This document shows positions 6,996 to 7,368 of a stretch of DNA of 7,368 bases, one piece after another (position 1 is the stretch's first letter; every line of letters starts with the position of its first letter). The position numbers and the translations under genes were made by a program. Below the pieces are notes generated by a model. The model had not been told where the DNA came from. It saw only the letters and a program-made list of their open reading frames with translations, and ran no database searches. Source of the stretch: Candidatus Omnitrophota bacterium (GTDB lineage: Bacteria > Omnitrophota > Koll11 > Gygaellales > Profunditerraquicolaceae); NCBI GenBank assembly GCA_025453435.1, contig JALOQI010000024.1, positions 1 through 7,368 on the forward strand. The letters run 5' to 3'.

Positions 6996-7368
6996 ATGTC
7001 TCCCAAGAAAAAGATATTAAGCGGCATGAGGCCCACCGGCAAGCTTCATCTGGGGCACCTGGTCGGCACGCTCGAAAACTGGATCGCGCTGCAGCAGGAG
7101 TTCGATTGTTTTTTTATGGTAGCTGACTGGCATGCGCTTATGGGCGAATACGAGGATCCGCAGGGTCTCGTGCCTGACGCCCCTTGGATGGCTTGAGCGC
7201 TGCCCGACATACAAAGAACAGCTCAGAGAGTCCAGCACCCGGGATCTGCACACATACGGGTTCCTCGGATACCCGGTTCTTCAGGCAGCCGACATACTTC
7301 TATATAAAGCCGACGTCGTGCCTGTCGGAGAAGATCAACTGCCTCATCTTGAGCTCACCCGCGAGATA
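6996..7368 (+). pseudogene. trpS: Tryptophanyl-tRNA synthetase, 5' part with internal deletion and frameshift; runs off the window
   Basis: TrpRS is the class I enzyme that charges tRNA-Trp. From the ATG at 6996 the frame gives [20 protein letters not shown], containing the HIGH-type signature HLGH (residues 18-21), then [15 protein letters not shown]. It then leaves the family and stops at 7194-7196 after 66 codons. The next frame (+1) resumes the family from about 7165: [20 protein letters not shown], then YGFLGYPVLQAADILLYKAD and PVGEDQLPHLELTREI, open to the window end. Both halves are well conserved, but the roughly 40 residues that normally join them (helix region ending in the SxVPEHAEL-type motif) are missing. 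The lesion is therefore a deletion whose length is 2 modulo 3, with its junction at about 7163-7172. KMSKS lies beyond the window. It starts 6 bases after infB, with only a weak GGAA at 6983-6986. It is either a recent pseudogene or a sequencing/assembly deletion. Confidence 0.85.

Noticed and set aside
7160..7200. Programmed ribosomal frameshift joining the two trpS halves
   Set aside because: About 40 conserved residues between the halves are absent and there is no slippery heptamer at the junction, so a deletion explains the data better.
1..7368. A novel defence, mobile or secondary-metabolite system in this window
   Set aside because: Every open stretch is accounted for by conserved housekeeping genes, gaps are at most about 20 bases, and there are no direct-repeat arrays, terminal inverted repeats, integrases or transposases.

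Overview
The window is a single, tightly packed, plus-strand run of seven bacterial housekeeping genes, with no RNA gene, mobile element or CRISPR array and no non-coding gap longer than about 20 bases. In order: the 3' part of rseP (site-2 intramembrane protease), ispG (isoprenoid synthesis), proS (prolyl-tRNA synthetase), rimP (30S maturation), nusA (transcription elongation/termination), infB (translation initiation factor IF2), and the 5' part of a broken trpS (tryptophanyl-tRNA synthetase). Genes overlap by 4 bases (proS/rimP) or lie 1 to 19 bases apart, so they are probably co-transcribed. No promoter or terminator is visible inside the window.

The order rseP-ispG-proS-rimP-nusA-infB is known from many Gram-negative and deep-branching bacteria, where dxr commonly lies upstream of rseP. 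The ylxR/ylxQ genes that Firmicutes carry between nusA and infB are absent. rbfA, the usual gene after infB, is replaced here by trpS. Base composition is moderate, TGA is used as a stop, and the proteins diverge from familiar model versions: a ProRS lacking its editing domain, a NusA with a shortened N-terminal domain, and an IspG with unusual substitutions. Together these suggest an uncultured lineage (Omnitrophota-like or a neighbour), but that placement is an inference and weak.

The genes fall into two functional groups. rseP and ispG belong to the envelope/isoprenoid block. proS, rimP, nusA, infB and trpS belong to the translation and transcription core: tRNA charging, 30S assembly, RNA polymerase pausing and antitermination, and initiator tRNA delivery.

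The points most worth a second look are: (1) ProRS has lost the roughly 180-residue INS editing domain, but the two CxxC pairs that often flank it remain and now form a compact zinc-ribbon-like knuckle; (2) trpS carries an internal deletion of about 40 codons with a frame change, so it is either a pseudogene or an assembly error; (3) NusA lacks about 35 residues of its RNA-polymerase-binding domain. I saw no wholly new multi-gene system.
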